64,000 nt of DNA from Sphingobacteriales bacterium 16-39-50 (lineage in GTDB: Bacteria > Bacteroidota > Bacteroidia > Sphingobacteriales > Sphingobacteriaceae), in contig NCHA01000008.1 in assembly GCA_002257025.1 (NCBI GenBank), positions 62,001 to 126,000 of the forward strand, given 5' to 3'. Under the pieces are notes generated by a model. The model saw only the letters and a program-made list of their open reading frames with translations. It made no database searches and was not told where the DNA came from. Positions within the stretch are counted from its first letter, which is position 1. The number at the start of each line of letters is the position of its first letter. The translations under genes were made by a program, and so were the position numbers. Below are positions 43,647 through 52,261 of this stretch, one piece after another.

Positions 43647-45215
43647 ATGTCCAGTTTCAAATCTATTCTTGCTGCTTTTTCTTTTTTATTTCTGACAGCA
43701 CACAGCGGTTTTACCCAGACTAAAAAACTAGAGCAGGAAGCCCGTTCTGCGATGTTAGCTGCAACCCGATTTATGGTAGAAAAGGCAAGTGTGAACGGGG
43801 GCTATGTGGCTCATTACCTTCCTGATTTCTCACGCCGCTGGGGAGAGCTTGAAGGATTTAAAACTCAGGTTTGGGTACAGGATCCCGGTACAGTAAGTAT
43901 GGGAAATGTGTTTCTCGACGCCTATAAAGCAACCGGAGATGAATATTATTATACGGCCGCTGAAAAAGTTGCCTCTGCTTTGATCTGGGGTCAGCTACCT
44001 GAAGGTGGATGGAATTATATGATCGATTTTGCCGGAGACCGTTCTTTAAAACATTGGTATAACACTATTGGTAAAAATGCATGGGGTTTTGAAGAATACT
44101 ATTATTACTATGGAACATCAACTTTTGATGATTCCAATACTTCGGGACCCGCTTCTTTTCTTCTCAGACTTTACCTTCAGAAGATGGACAGCAAATATAA
44201 ACCGGCAATTGATAAAGCTATTCAGTTAATAATTGACAGTCAGTATCCGCTTGGCGGATGGCCTCAGCGTTTTCCTCTAAAAGATAACCACCCTAAAAAT
44301 GGCAAAGAGGATTATTCCGCATATTATACATTTAATGATGAAGTGATTTCCGGAAATATCGATTTCCTGATTCAGTGTTATATAAACCTTGGAGAGGAAC
44401 GTTTCCTGGATCCGATTCGCCGCGGGATGAATTTTTACCTGATTACTCAACAGGGAAATCCGCAGGGTGGCTGGGGACAGCAATATAATATGGATCTGCA
44501 AGTTGCACATGCCCGTAGTTATGAACCGCCTGCACTTATGCCTGGATTTACCTATACACATGTTTTGCTCCTGATGAAGTATTATCAGTTGACAGGTGAT
44601 AGAAAATTTCTCGCTCGTATTCCGGATGCAATCCAATGGCTTGAAAGTTGCCGCTTGCCTGCCGAAAAAAGCCTTGGAGGGACGCGCACCCATGCAACAT
44701 TTATTGAGATTGGAACCAATAAAGGGCTTTATGCTCACCGCAAGGGTACAGGAGTGAGGGATGGCCATTATTGGTGGGATTATGATGATAATAACCTGCT
44801 TGCACATTATGGAGGGAAAACCAATATCAATATTCAGTTTCTCAAAGATGAATACCAACGGGTAAATGCGCTTTCAGCTGAGGAGGCAACAAGGAATTCC
44901 CCATTAAAAGCAGGAATGATTAAAGATGGAACTTTACCTCAGACTCAGTTTCAGACAACATCTTCCAGCGGCATGGTACCTGATGATACCATAGTATCGG
45001 GTATAATTAAAGCTCTGGATCAGGATCGATGGCTCGTAAAGCATATTCAAATCAGCAGACCTTATTCGGTTTTACCGGATGGCTCGGAAATGAACACTGC
45101 GAAACTTAGTGATGAAAATGGGAAAGGTATTGTCGATTCATCGGAACAGCAATATATCTCCACAAGAGAATATGAAAAGAATATGGGATTATTAATCAGA
45201 TATTTAAAAAAATAA
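43647..45215 (+). CDS. Exported pectate lyase-like protein (PL10-type)
   Basis: 522 aa with a signal peptide (ILAAFSFLFLTAHSGFTQ). The (alpha/alpha) barrel signature GGWPQRFPL near residue 208 and related YPLGGW and PEGGWNYMID repeats match the pectate lyase family found in Bacteroidota. It lacks the usual carbohydrate-binding additions. The family splits polygalacturonate by beta-elimination; within this operon the true substrate may be another uronate or amino-sugar polymer, or the fold may be reused as a sugar-binding enzyme like the AGE proteins. Confidence in the exact activity is low. Confidence 0.75.
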   Translation: MSSFKSILAAFSFLFLTAHSGFTQTKKLEQEARSAMLAATRFMVEKASVNGGYVAHYLPDFSRRWGELEGFKTQVWVQDPGTVSMGNVFLDAYKATGDEYYYTAAEKVASALIWGQLPEGGWNYMIDFAGDRSLKHWYNTIGKNAWGFEEYYYYYGTSTFDDSNTSGPASFLLRLYLQKMDSKYKPAIDKAIQLIIDSQYPLGGWPQRFPLKDNHPKNGKEDYSAYYTFNDEVISGNIDFLIQCYINLGEERFLDPIRRGMNFYLITQQGNPQGGWGQQYNMDLQVAHARSYEPPALMPGFTYTHVLLLMKYYQLTGDRKFLARIPDAIQWLESCRLPAEKSLGGTRTHATFIEIGTNKGLYAHRKGTGVRDGHYWWDYDDNNLLAHYGGKTNINIQFLKDEYQRVNALSAEEATRNSPLKAGMIKDGTLPQTQFQTTSSSGMVPDDTIVSGIIKALDQDRWLVKHIQISRPYSVLPDGSEMNTAKLSDENGKGIVDSSEQQYISTREYEKNMGLLIRYLKK

Positions 45216-45225
45216 AACATTCTGA

Positions 45226-47022
45226 ATGAAATTCAAGACTCAGTTTCTGATAGATCATAGGAATCCGGTAATCAGAACCGGAATGCTGCTCTTGTTTATT
45301 GCTCTTGTAATAATATCTTGCTCCAAAATTTCCAGGACATTGCCAGCCGGATTACCCGATAATGGTGGCTTATTCCTTCCTGATAAGTTCGAAGCGCTGG
45401 TTGTGGTAGACAGCATTGGTAAAGCCAGGCATCTTGCAGTGAATGATAACGGAGATATCTATGTCAAATTAACCTTTAACCGGGCAATGAAAGGTTCTGG
45501 CGGTACTGTAGGATTGCGTGATTTAAATAAGGACGGCAGGGCCGATTCAATTGTTTATTTTGGTGATTACAAGGATATAGGCGGCTCTGCAGTTGGAATG
45601 ACCATTCATGATGGTTATCTCTATACCAGTACTGTTAATCAGGTGCTTAAAAATAAACTGACTCCTGGTCAATTGGTTCCTGAAAGTAAAACAGAGGTTG
45701 TTCTTACCGATCTTGATCCAAATGTTGCTAGAAACTGGCATACAACCAAACCTCTAGCATTTGATCGTAAGGGTTATATGTATGTTCCTTTTGGCACACC
45801 TTCGGATGCAGGTCAGGATATTACAAAATACGGTCCGATTGGAATACCTGGTGGTAAAGGTTTAGATCCATCACCTGAATTGGAAAACCATGGTGGGATC
45901 TGGAGGTTTGATGCTTCCAAAACAAATCAAACCCAAAAGGACGGTTATAAATTTGCAACAGGAATCAGGAGTGTTGTTGGTATGGTTTGGAGTCCGCTTG
46001 ATGATAATTTGTATGCTGTAATGAATGGTATTGATAATTTTCGTACCATTTTTCCTGATCTGTACACAGCATGGCAGGCGGCTGTTCTTCCATCTGAGCC
46101 ACTGCTTAAGGTTACAGAAGGCTCTGATTTTGGCTGGCCATATGCCTATTATGATCACATGTTAAAGAAAAATGTCCTGCAGCCCGGTTATGGAGGTGAT
46201 GGTAAGATTATAGGAAGGGCCTCAAAATTTGATGTTCCTGTAATTGGTTTTCCAGGCCACTGGGCACCAATGGATGTGATGTTTTATCAGGGCAATCAAT
46301 TCCCTGAGCGTTATAAACAAGGAGCTTTTGTCGCATTTCATGGTTCAACCGATCGTTCACCCTATCCACAAGCAGGCTATATAGTATGTTTTGTACCCTT
46401 TAAAAACGGAGCACCTACCGGTGAATGGGAAGTGTTTGCTGATGGTTTTACCGGAGTAGATACAGTTGTAAATACCAGTGATGCTGTTTATCGCCCAATG
46501 GGACTTGCCACCGGACCTGATGGTTCTTTGTACATATCTGAATCCAATAAAGGAAAAATCTGGAGAGTAATGTATAAAGGGGATAAAAAGGAGTTTAGTG
46601 AAAAACAGCTTGCAGGTATGGAACTCAGAAAGAGCAGATCCTATATAAAAACACCGGATGAGCTGAAGGATAATTTGCACAGAGGCGACCGTCTGGCAGG
46701 AAGTATTTTATATAATACCTATTGTGCATCCTGTCATCAGCGTGATGGCAAAGGCGATAACAGCCGCTTTCCTCCGCTTGCCGGATCTGAATGGGTAACT
46801 GGTGATAAACAGAGACTGATCAGTGTAATCTTAAACGGACTTGATGGTGAGATTACCGTGAACGGGCAATCCTGGCAGGGTATGATGCCAGCACATGCTG
46901 AATTCCTGGATGATCACGCCATTGCATCCATCTCAACGTATATCCGCCAGAGTTTTGGGAATAAGGCCGGACCAGTCAGCAGCCTTGAAGTTGCCGAAGT
47001 AAGAAAGAAATCCGGGAACTAA
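45226..47022 (+). CDS. Lipoprotein PQQ-dependent sugar dehydrogenase fused to cytochrome c
   Basis: 598 aa. The N-terminal hydrophobic stretch ends in a lipobox (ALVIISC), so the protein is membrane-anchored by lipid. The propeller has the same blocks as the 1279-3048 paralogue: HLAVNDNGDIYVKLTF, VPFGTPSDAG, IGFPGHWAPMDVMFYQG. The C-terminal cytochrome c has haem motif CASCH and MMPAH as candidate Met ligand. It would oxidise a sugar (probably to a lactone/aldonic acid) and hand electrons to the respiratory chain. It sits 10 nt after the lyase-like gene. PQQ synthesis genes are not in the window. Confidence 0.88.
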   Translation: MKFKTQFLIDHRNPVIRTGMLLLFIALVIISCSKISRTLPAGLPDNGGLFLPDKFEALVVVDSIGKARHLAVNDNGDIYVKLTFNRAMKGSGGTVGLRDLNKDGRADSIVYFGDYKDIGGSAVGMTIHDGYLYTSTVNQVLKNKLTPGQLVPESKTEVVLTDLDPNVARNWHTTKPLAFDRKGYMYVPFGTPSDAGQDITKYGPIGIPGGKGLDPSPELENHGGIWRFDASKTNQTQKDGYKFATGIRSVVGMVWSPLDDNLYAVMNGIDNFRTIFPDLYTAWQAAVLPSEPLLKVTEGSDFGWPYAYYDHMLKKNVLQPGYGGDGKIIGRASKFDVPVIGFPGHWAPMDVMFYQGNQFPERYKQGAFVAFHGSTDRSPYPQAGYIVCFVPFKNGAPTGEWEVFADGFTGVDTVVNTSDAVYRPMGLATGPDGSLYISESNKGKIWRVMYKGDKKEFSEKQLAGMELRKSRSYIKTPDELKDNLHRGDRLAGSILYNTYCASCHQRDGKGDNSRFPPLAGSEWVTGDKQRLISVILNGLDGEITVNGQSWQGMMPAHAEFLDDHAIASISTYIRQSFGNKAGPVSSLEVAEVRKKSGN

Positions 47023-47085
47023 TACTATATCAGTTATTTACCACTTTATTAAGTGTACATTAATCATTTAAAATAATAAAAAAAC

Positions 47086-47559
47086 ATGAAATCAATCATT
47101 TTATTAGGGTCTCTGCTCATTTTCGGATTGACATCCTGTGTAGGCACTATCTCAACAGACTCATCAGAGACAAAAAAAGCTAAATCTGAGCGCAAAATAA
47201 TTATGCCTGAGGGTTATAATCGCGGACTCCCATTTACGCCCGGTATTCTTGTTGACGGAACTCTTTATGTCGCCGGATTTAGCGGTGAAGATGCCAAAAC
47301 CGGTACAATTCCTGAAGACTTTGAAACAGAAGTTAAACAGGCATTGGATAAGATCGGGGTGATTCTTAAAGAAGCAGATATGGATTATAAGGATGTAGTT
47401 TCTGTGCAGGTTTATCTGACCGATATGGAATTGTTTGAACGAATGAATACAGTTTACCGTACTTATTTTGATGAACCACGGCCAACCCGGTCAATAATGG
47501 GGATTAAAAGCCTTATCGGTCCTGCAAGAATTGAAATCACTGTTACAGCCAAAAAATAA
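47086..47559 (+). CDS. RidA/YjgF/YER057c-family protein with lipoprotein signal
   Basis: 157 aa. The first 25 residues are a lipoprotein signal with lipobox (FGLTSC), unusual for RidA. The mature domain is a full RidA fold: YNRGLPFTPGILVDGTLYVAGF, VVSVQVYLTDMELFERMN, and the end RPTRSIMGIKSLIGPARIEI with the active-site arginine in GPARIEI. Cytosolic RidA hydrolyses reactive enamine/imine products of PLP-dependent dehydratases. Its placement two genes before a Tat-exported PLP ammonia-lyase makes a periplasmic version of the same job plausible. Confidence 0.9.
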   Translation: MKSIILLGSLLIFGLTSCVGTISTDSSETKKAKSERKIIMPEGYNRGLPFTPGILVDGTLYVAGFSGEDAKTGTIPEDFETEVKQALDKIGVILKEADMDYKDVVSVQVYLTDMELFERMNTVYRTYFDEPRPTRSIMGIKSLIGPARIEITVTAKK

Positions 47560-47628
47560 TAAAATAGATATATATACCTATGCAGGATTTTTTTTCTGCA
47601 AAATTTAAAAAAATACTTTTTATATAAA

Positions 47629-48381
47629 ATGAAAATTAATATATCAGAGAATCCGGTTGAGTTAGGAAAAGTGTCTGCTTCTGCAGCGATTGAGGGAATT
47701 AATAAAGCTATTGCAGAAAAGGGACAGGCTAATGTAATTCTTGCAACAGGCGCAAGCCAGTTTGAAACATTGAAAAACATTGTACTTGATAAAAGCATTG
47801 ACTGGTCGAAAGTGGTTATGTTTCACCTGGATGAATATATTGGATTACCGGAAACAGAACCGGCAAGTTTCAGAAAATATTTAAAAGAACGCTTTCTTAA
47901 TCTGGTTTCTCCTTTAAAAGCCAGTTATCTGGTAAATGGGGAGAATGATCCGGAAGCAGAGTGTAAGCGATTAAATGAGATCATTGCAGCACATCCGATC
48001 GATGTAGCTTTAGTAGGGATTGGTGAAAACGGGCATCTGGCTTTTAATGATCCTCCGGCAGATTTTGATACTGAAATGCCCTATATTGTTGTGAATCTGG
48101 ACGAAAATTGTCGTCTACAACAGTTTAATGAAGGTTGGTTTAAGACAATAGAAGAAGTTCCGAAACAGGCTATCAGCATGTCAATCAGGCAGATATGTAA
48201 GTCAAAGATGATTATATGTTCAGTCCCGGATGCCAGAAAAGCCGAAGCTGTCAAAAATTCCCTGGAGAATGAGGTAAGCAATAATTTCCCTGCCAGTATC
48301 CTGCAGACTCATGGCAATTGCATTTTTTACCTTGATAAACCTTCAGCAGCCTTACTCACAAAAACTATTAATACAAAATGA
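47629..48381 (+). CDS. nagB: Glucosamine-6-phosphate deaminase
   Basis: 250 aa, no signal peptide. The motifs are MFHLDEYIGLPETEP (D68, E69) and VGIGENGHLAFNDPPADF (N134, H136), matching the NagB/GamA family. It converts glucosamine-6-phosphate to fructose-6-phosphate and ammonia in the cytoplasm. Asn at the position of E. coli Asp141 is shared by other deaminases such as those of Bacillus. Its stop overlaps the next start by 4 nt (ATGA). It is one of two clearly cytosolic enzymes in an otherwise exported pathway, and anchors the operon to amino sugars. Confidence 0.9.
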   Translation: MKINISENPVELGKVSASAAIEGINKAIAEKGQANVILATGASQFETLKNIVLDKSIDWSKVVMFHLDEYIGLPETEPASFRKYLKERFLNLVSPLKASYLVNGENDPEAECKRLNEIIAAHPIDVALVGIGENGHLAFNDPPADFDTEMPYIVVNLDENCRLQQFNEGWFKTIEEVPKQAISMSIRQICKSKMIICSVPDARKAEAVKNSLENEVSNNFPASILQTHGNCIFYLDKPSAALLTKTINTK

Positions 48382-49592
48382 AACGCAGAGATCTGATTAA
48401 GTACCTATCCGTGGCTCCTTTAGCCGGCGGACTTAGCGGTGTTCCTTTTAATACAGCTCAGGCAGGCACAAAAGCCCTTGCAAAGCGCGATCTGATCAAA
48501 GAATTGGGTTTGCGGACCTTTATTAACGCATATGGAGTATATACTACCCATACAGCTTCTTTGATGCCTGATGAGGTTATGGCTGCTATTCAGGCTGCCT
48601 CAAAAAAGTATGTATTGTATAATGATCTTCAGGATAAAGTTGGAGAAAAAATAGCCGCTATGTGCCATTCTGAGGCTGCTATGGTTACATCAGGCTGTTG
48701 GTCAGCACTCGTACTTGGAACTGCCGGAATTTTAACCGGAATGGATAAAGCTAAAGTTGCATTATTGCCTGACGTTTCAGGCTTTGAAAGAAACGAGGTT
48801 ATTCTTCAGAAAACTCATAGTGGGTCATACGATCATGCACTGACTAACACAGGTATAAAACGCGTTTTTGTTGAGACAGTAGAAGAAATGGAAGCTGCTA
48901 TTAATTCAAAAACTGCGATGACCTGGTTTTACAATGAAGCAGATCCATGGGGTAAAATAGGCCATCAACAATGGCTGGCTCTATCTAAAAAGCATAAAAT
49001 ACCTGCAATGATTGATATTGCGGCCGATGTGCCTCCTGTTGAGAACTTATGGAAGTTCAATGATATGGGTTATGATGTGGTTTGCGTTTCTGGTGGAAAA
49101 GCCATTCGCGGACCGCAGAGTGCCGGTATTTTAATGGGCAGAAAGGAAATTATTGCAGCTGCCCGACTAAGTGCGCCTCCGGGAGGAGGAAATATCGGCA
49201 GGGGTATGAAGGTGAATAAGGAGGAAATATTCGGGATGTATGCGGCTCTTGATCGTTTTGTTAATCTGGATCATGGGAAAGAATGGCAGATCTGGGAAGA
49301 CAGAGCCAATGTGATCCTGAATGCAGTGACCAAAGTGAACGGCGTTAAGGCTGAAATTTTTGTACCCCCAATAGCTAATATTACTCCAACACTCAGGATC
49401 TCATGGGATCAGTCTCTGATTAAGTTAACTCCGAGGGAGATGAGTTTAAATTTGCGCAATGGTGAGCCATCTATCGAAGCACCAAAGAGTATCAATGATG
49501 CGATGATTCTTTCGGTATGGATGATGCAGCCGGGAGATGAAAAAATCGTTGCAAAGCGGTTCACCGAGGAACTAATGAAAGCCAGAGTTTAA
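48378..49592 (+). CDS. Tat-type SelA-like PLP enzyme, D-glucosaminate(-6-P) ammonia-lyase family
   Basis: 404 aa. N-terminal MKRRDLIKYLSVAPLAGG is a twin-arginine signal. PLP site: K241 in SGGKAIRGPQSAGIL; the aspartate partner is in AMIDIAADVPP. The DgaE branch of this family converts D-glucosaminate-6-phosphate to 2-keto-3-deoxygluconate-6-phosphate and ammonia. If exported, its substrate is probably free D-glucosaminate. It is translationally coupled to nagB and followed by an amidohydrolase, matching the known genomic association of this family with EF_0837-type amidohydrolases. The paralogue at 1-1148 is incomplete. Confidence 0.85.
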   Translation: MKRRDLIKYLSVAPLAGGLSGVPFNTAQAGTKALAKRDLIKELGLRTFINAYGVYTTHTASLMPDEVMAAIQAASKKYVLYNDLQDKVGEKIAAMCHSEAAMVTSGCWSALVLGTAGILTGMDKAKVALLPDVSGFERNEVILQKTHSGSYDHALTNTGIKRVFVETVEEMEAAINSKTAMTWFYNEADPWGKIGHQQWLALSKKHKIPAMIDIAADVPPVENLWKFNDMGYDVVCVSGGKAIRGPQSAGILMGRKEIIAAARLSAPPGGGNIGRGMKVNKEEIFGMYAALDRFVNLDHGKEWQIWEDRANVILNAVTKVNGVKAEIFVPPIANITPTLRISWDQSLIKLTPREMSLNLRNGEPSIEAPKSINDAMILSVWMMQPGDEKIVAKRFTEELMKARV

Positions 49593-49627
49593 AAGTCTGG
49601 CAATTTTTAATTTTTAATTTATACTTC

Positions 49628-50881
49628 ATGCTACGTAAACTACCCCTGCTTTTATTGGCAATATTATTCATTTCAAGCGCTGCTGAGGCTCAAAGACCCT
49701 ATAGAATACTTATTAAGGATGGTCATGTAATTGATGCAAAAAACAACATCAACGAAAAAATGGATGTAGCCATTCAGGAAGGAAAAATTGTGAGGGTTGC
49801 AAAGAACATTGACACCGCCCTTGCTGTACAGGTAGTAGATGCTGCTGGGATGTATGTTACTCCCGGACTGATTGACCTCCATGCCCATGTTTTTTATGGT
49901 TTTGACCCTGACAGTTATCTTAGTGGGGGTACGGTAGCAGTGCTTCCTGATCAGTCGACTTTCCGCTCGGGTGTTACTACCGTTGTAGATGCCGGAGGTG
50001 CTGGCTGGAGATCCTTCCCAACATTCAAGAAGAATATTATTGACGTTTCAAAAACCAGGGTTCTTTCTTTATTAAATATTGTAGGAGAAGGAATGAGGGG
50101 AATCGAAAAGTATGAACAGAATGTAAGTGACATGGATGCAAAGAAAACTGCTGAAGTGGCACTGGCAAACAAAAATGATGTTGTGGGTTTTAAGGTTGCA
50201 CATTTTACAGGTTCTGAATGGACCCCGATCAGCAGAGGAGTAGAGGCAGGCAAACTGGCCAATATGCCAGTGATGATTGACCTGAACACACTTTTTATAT
50301 CTATTGAGGAACTTTTTACAAAATACCTCCGTCCCGGGGATATTTACACTCATACCTTCATCCAGTCCTCAAGAGGGGTAGTTGAGCCCATAGTTGATCT
50401 TAAAACAAAGAAGTTTAAACCATTTGTTCTGGAAGCACAACGAAAAGGGATCATATTTGATGTTGGTTTCGGTGGCGGAAGTTTTAACTTCAACCAGGCT
50501 TTGCCGGCACTAAAAGCCGGGTTTTATCCTAATACAATGGGAACAGACTTGCATCAGGGCAGTGTGAATGGAGCTATGAAGGATCAGTTAAATGTTTTGT
50601 CAATATTCATGGCGATGGGAATGAAATTTCCTGATATGATCAAAGCCAGTACCTGGACACCGGCACAAGTTATCAAGCGTGAGGAACTTGGAAACCTTTC
50701 TGAAGGATCGCTAGCGGATGTAGCTGTTTTAAGTATCCGCGATGGTAATTTTGGCTTTAGGGATGTAGCCGGAAACAGATTCGATGGCAAACAGAAGATC
50801 GATTGCGAGTTAACTATCAGGGATGGAAAGATTGTATATGATTTGAATGCAATAGCCGGCCTGATCAATCAGTCTAAATAA
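49628..50881 (+). CDS. Exported amidohydrolase/deacetylase, COG3964 (EF_0837-type) family, operon copy
   Basis: 417 aa with a signal peptide (LLLLAILFISSAAEAQ). H85-x-H87 is in LIDLHAHVFYG; VVGFKVAHFTG holds the lysine, YTHTFIQ the sixth-strand histidine and GTDLHQGSVN the aspartate. The fifth-strand position is MIDLNTLF, not V-H-x-G, as in the triplet at 14-18 kb. It would deacylate a product that feeds the PLP enzyme encoded just upstream. It is the last gene of the operon; a hairpin-rich gap follows. Confidence 0.87.
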   Translation: MLRKLPLLLLAILFISSAAEAQRPYRILIKDGHVIDAKNNINEKMDVAIQEGKIVRVAKNIDTALAVQVVDAAGMYVTPGLIDLHAHVFYGFDPDSYLSGGTVAVLPDQSTFRSGVTTVVDAGGAGWRSFPTFKKNIIDVSKTRVLSLLNIVGEGMRGIEKYEQNVSDMDAKKTAEVALANKNDVVGFKVAHFTGSEWTPISRGVEAGKLANMPVMIDLNTLFISIEELFTKYLRPGDIYTHTFIQSSRGVVEPIVDLKTKKFKPFVLEAQRKGIIFDVGFGGGSFNFNQALPALKAGFYPNTMGTDLHQGSVNGAMKDQLNVLSIFMAMGMKFPDMIKASTWTPAQVIKREELGNLSEGSLADVAVLSIRDGNFGFRDVAGNRFDGKQKIDCELTIRDGKIVYDLNAIAGLINQSK

Positions 50882-51431
50882 ATACTATTTTCTTTAGATT
50901 GTCAATTGCGAATGCAGTGCCTTGTCATTTCAAGCGCAGCACTTTGTCATTGCGCAGCGCGGCAATCCCCTAAGCTTCATGCATGGGATTGCTTTGTTGT
51001 GCATCCTTGCATTGACAGTTAAATTACTTCGTCTCGTGTGACTGCTTTCAAAATTATCAGTTGAATGAACTGATATTTAATGTTGAAAAAAAATAATATA
51101 TTTTTTTTGGATTTTCGGGTACGTAAACGTAACTTACATTTAAATACTAAACATCATTAGAAAATAGATTCCTTAGTGAAGGATACTTAATTCAGTTTAT
51201 TGTTTGATTAAAGATGGAAAATTGACTGAATATGTCTTTATAACCATTGATTTTTGAGATTTTATTGAGCTAAGAGATTTAATTGATTTTTTGATGGCTA
51301 TTTGTTAAATTTATTAAGCTATTTATAGTTTAGATTAAAAGGCTTCGATTTTTAATAAATATTCAATGTGCATCTCAGTGCAGCTATATCTGTATAGTTT
51401 TGAATTATTGTATTGTTTCGAAAGATAGTAA
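50882..51431. repeat. Intergenic gap with a large imperfect palindrome (50945-51017)
   Basis: No gene is seen in 550 nt. GCAATCCC (near 50962-50969) pairs with GGGATTGC (50985-50992), and the outer arms TGTCATTGCGC/GCATTGACA extend the stem with mismatches. A partial copy (TGTCATTTCAAGCGCAGCA) precedes it at 50923-50941. Elements of this CATTGCGnG...GCAATCCC type are common dispersed repeats. The rest of the gap should hold the ECF sigma factor promoter, which I could not place. Confidence 0.6.
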
Positions 51432-51974
51432 ATGGAAAATATTAACCCGGAAGTTCAGGATGACAGAATACTTTTACTGCAATTGCAGGAAGGTAAGAGG
51501 ACTGCCTTTAATATTTTGTATAATAAATACTGGGAACAAACCTATTCAAATGCTTATAAACGTTTGAGAGATGAAGATCAGGCTAAGGATATTGTGCAGG
51601 AGATTTTTGTGAGTATTTGGGTGAACAGGCATAGCCCAATAAATAATTTACCTGCATATCTAAGCATATCAGTCCGTAATCAGGTATTCAAACTGGCGGC
51701 AAAGAGTAAAAACTTAACACCTTATCTGGAAGTTTTTGACAATATTCCAGCGCAGAATGAAAAGGCAGATTCTAATCTTTTGTGGCAGGAATTCTACCGT
51801 TCCTATGAGAAACTACTCTTGACACTGCCTCCCAAAAGGCAGCAAATATTCAGACTTCGTTTTCACGATGATATTCCTACAAAGACTATTGCCAGTCAGA
51901 TGCGGATTTCAAGAAAAACTGTTCAGAATCAGTTAGGAAAAGCAATAGAACAATTGAGGGTTTTCTTTTACTAG
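51432..51974 (+). CDS. ECF-type RNA polymerase sigma-70 factor
   Basis: 180 aa. Region 2: AFNILYNKYWEQTYSNAYKR followed by DQAKDIVQEIFVSIWVNR. Region 4: LLLTLPPKRQQIFRLRFHDD then TKTIASQMRISRKTVQNQL, the helix-turn-helix. This is the SusCD-linked ECF group of Bacteroidota. It activates the susC promoter when the FecR-like protein encoded downstream senses receptor occupancy. The 287-nt gap before fecR has a run of AAATTAGC-type 8-nt units. Confidence 0.92.
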   Translation: MENINPEVQDDRILLLQLQEGKRTAFNILYNKYWEQTYSNAYKRLRDEDQAKDIVQEIFVSIWVNRHSPINNLPAYLSISVRNQVFKLAAKSKNLTPYLEVFDNIPAQNEKADSNLLWQEFYRSYEKLLLTLPPKRQQIFRLRFHDDIPTKTIASQMRISRKTVQNQLGKAIEQLRVFFY

Positions 51975-52040
51975 CCTTTCTCAGACTTCGAAATCACCCG
52001 GGCGTCCGGAATTCGATTTCGTCTTCACCTGGGCAAAGGA

Positions 52041-52080
52041 GAATTAGCAAATTTGAGAATTAGTAAATTAGCAAATGAAG
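52041..52080. repeat. Octamer-type tandem run (GAATTAGC/AAATTTGA)
   Basis: Five units of 8 nt in phase: GAATTAGC, AAATTTGA, GAATTAGT, AAATTAGC, AAATGAAG. It lies between the sigma factor and fecR genes. Confidence 0.6.
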
Positions 52081-52261
52081 GGGAGATTTGTCATTGAGAC
52101 GATTTGTCTATTTGTTAATTGTTCCCTCTTATAGTTGTTCTCTATTCCACAAGCAATTCACATCACTTGCCTGGTGCAGGGATTTTAAAAATATTTTAAT
52201 CTGTAATGGGACATTCTTATACAATCTGGTCTATGATTTAAGGTAAGTATGATTTTGCTAG

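Noticed and set aside
47629..48381. NagB with a mutated active site (Asn where E. coli has Asp141)
   Set aside because: Other deaminases, including Bacillus NagB, have Asn there, so it is not a loss.
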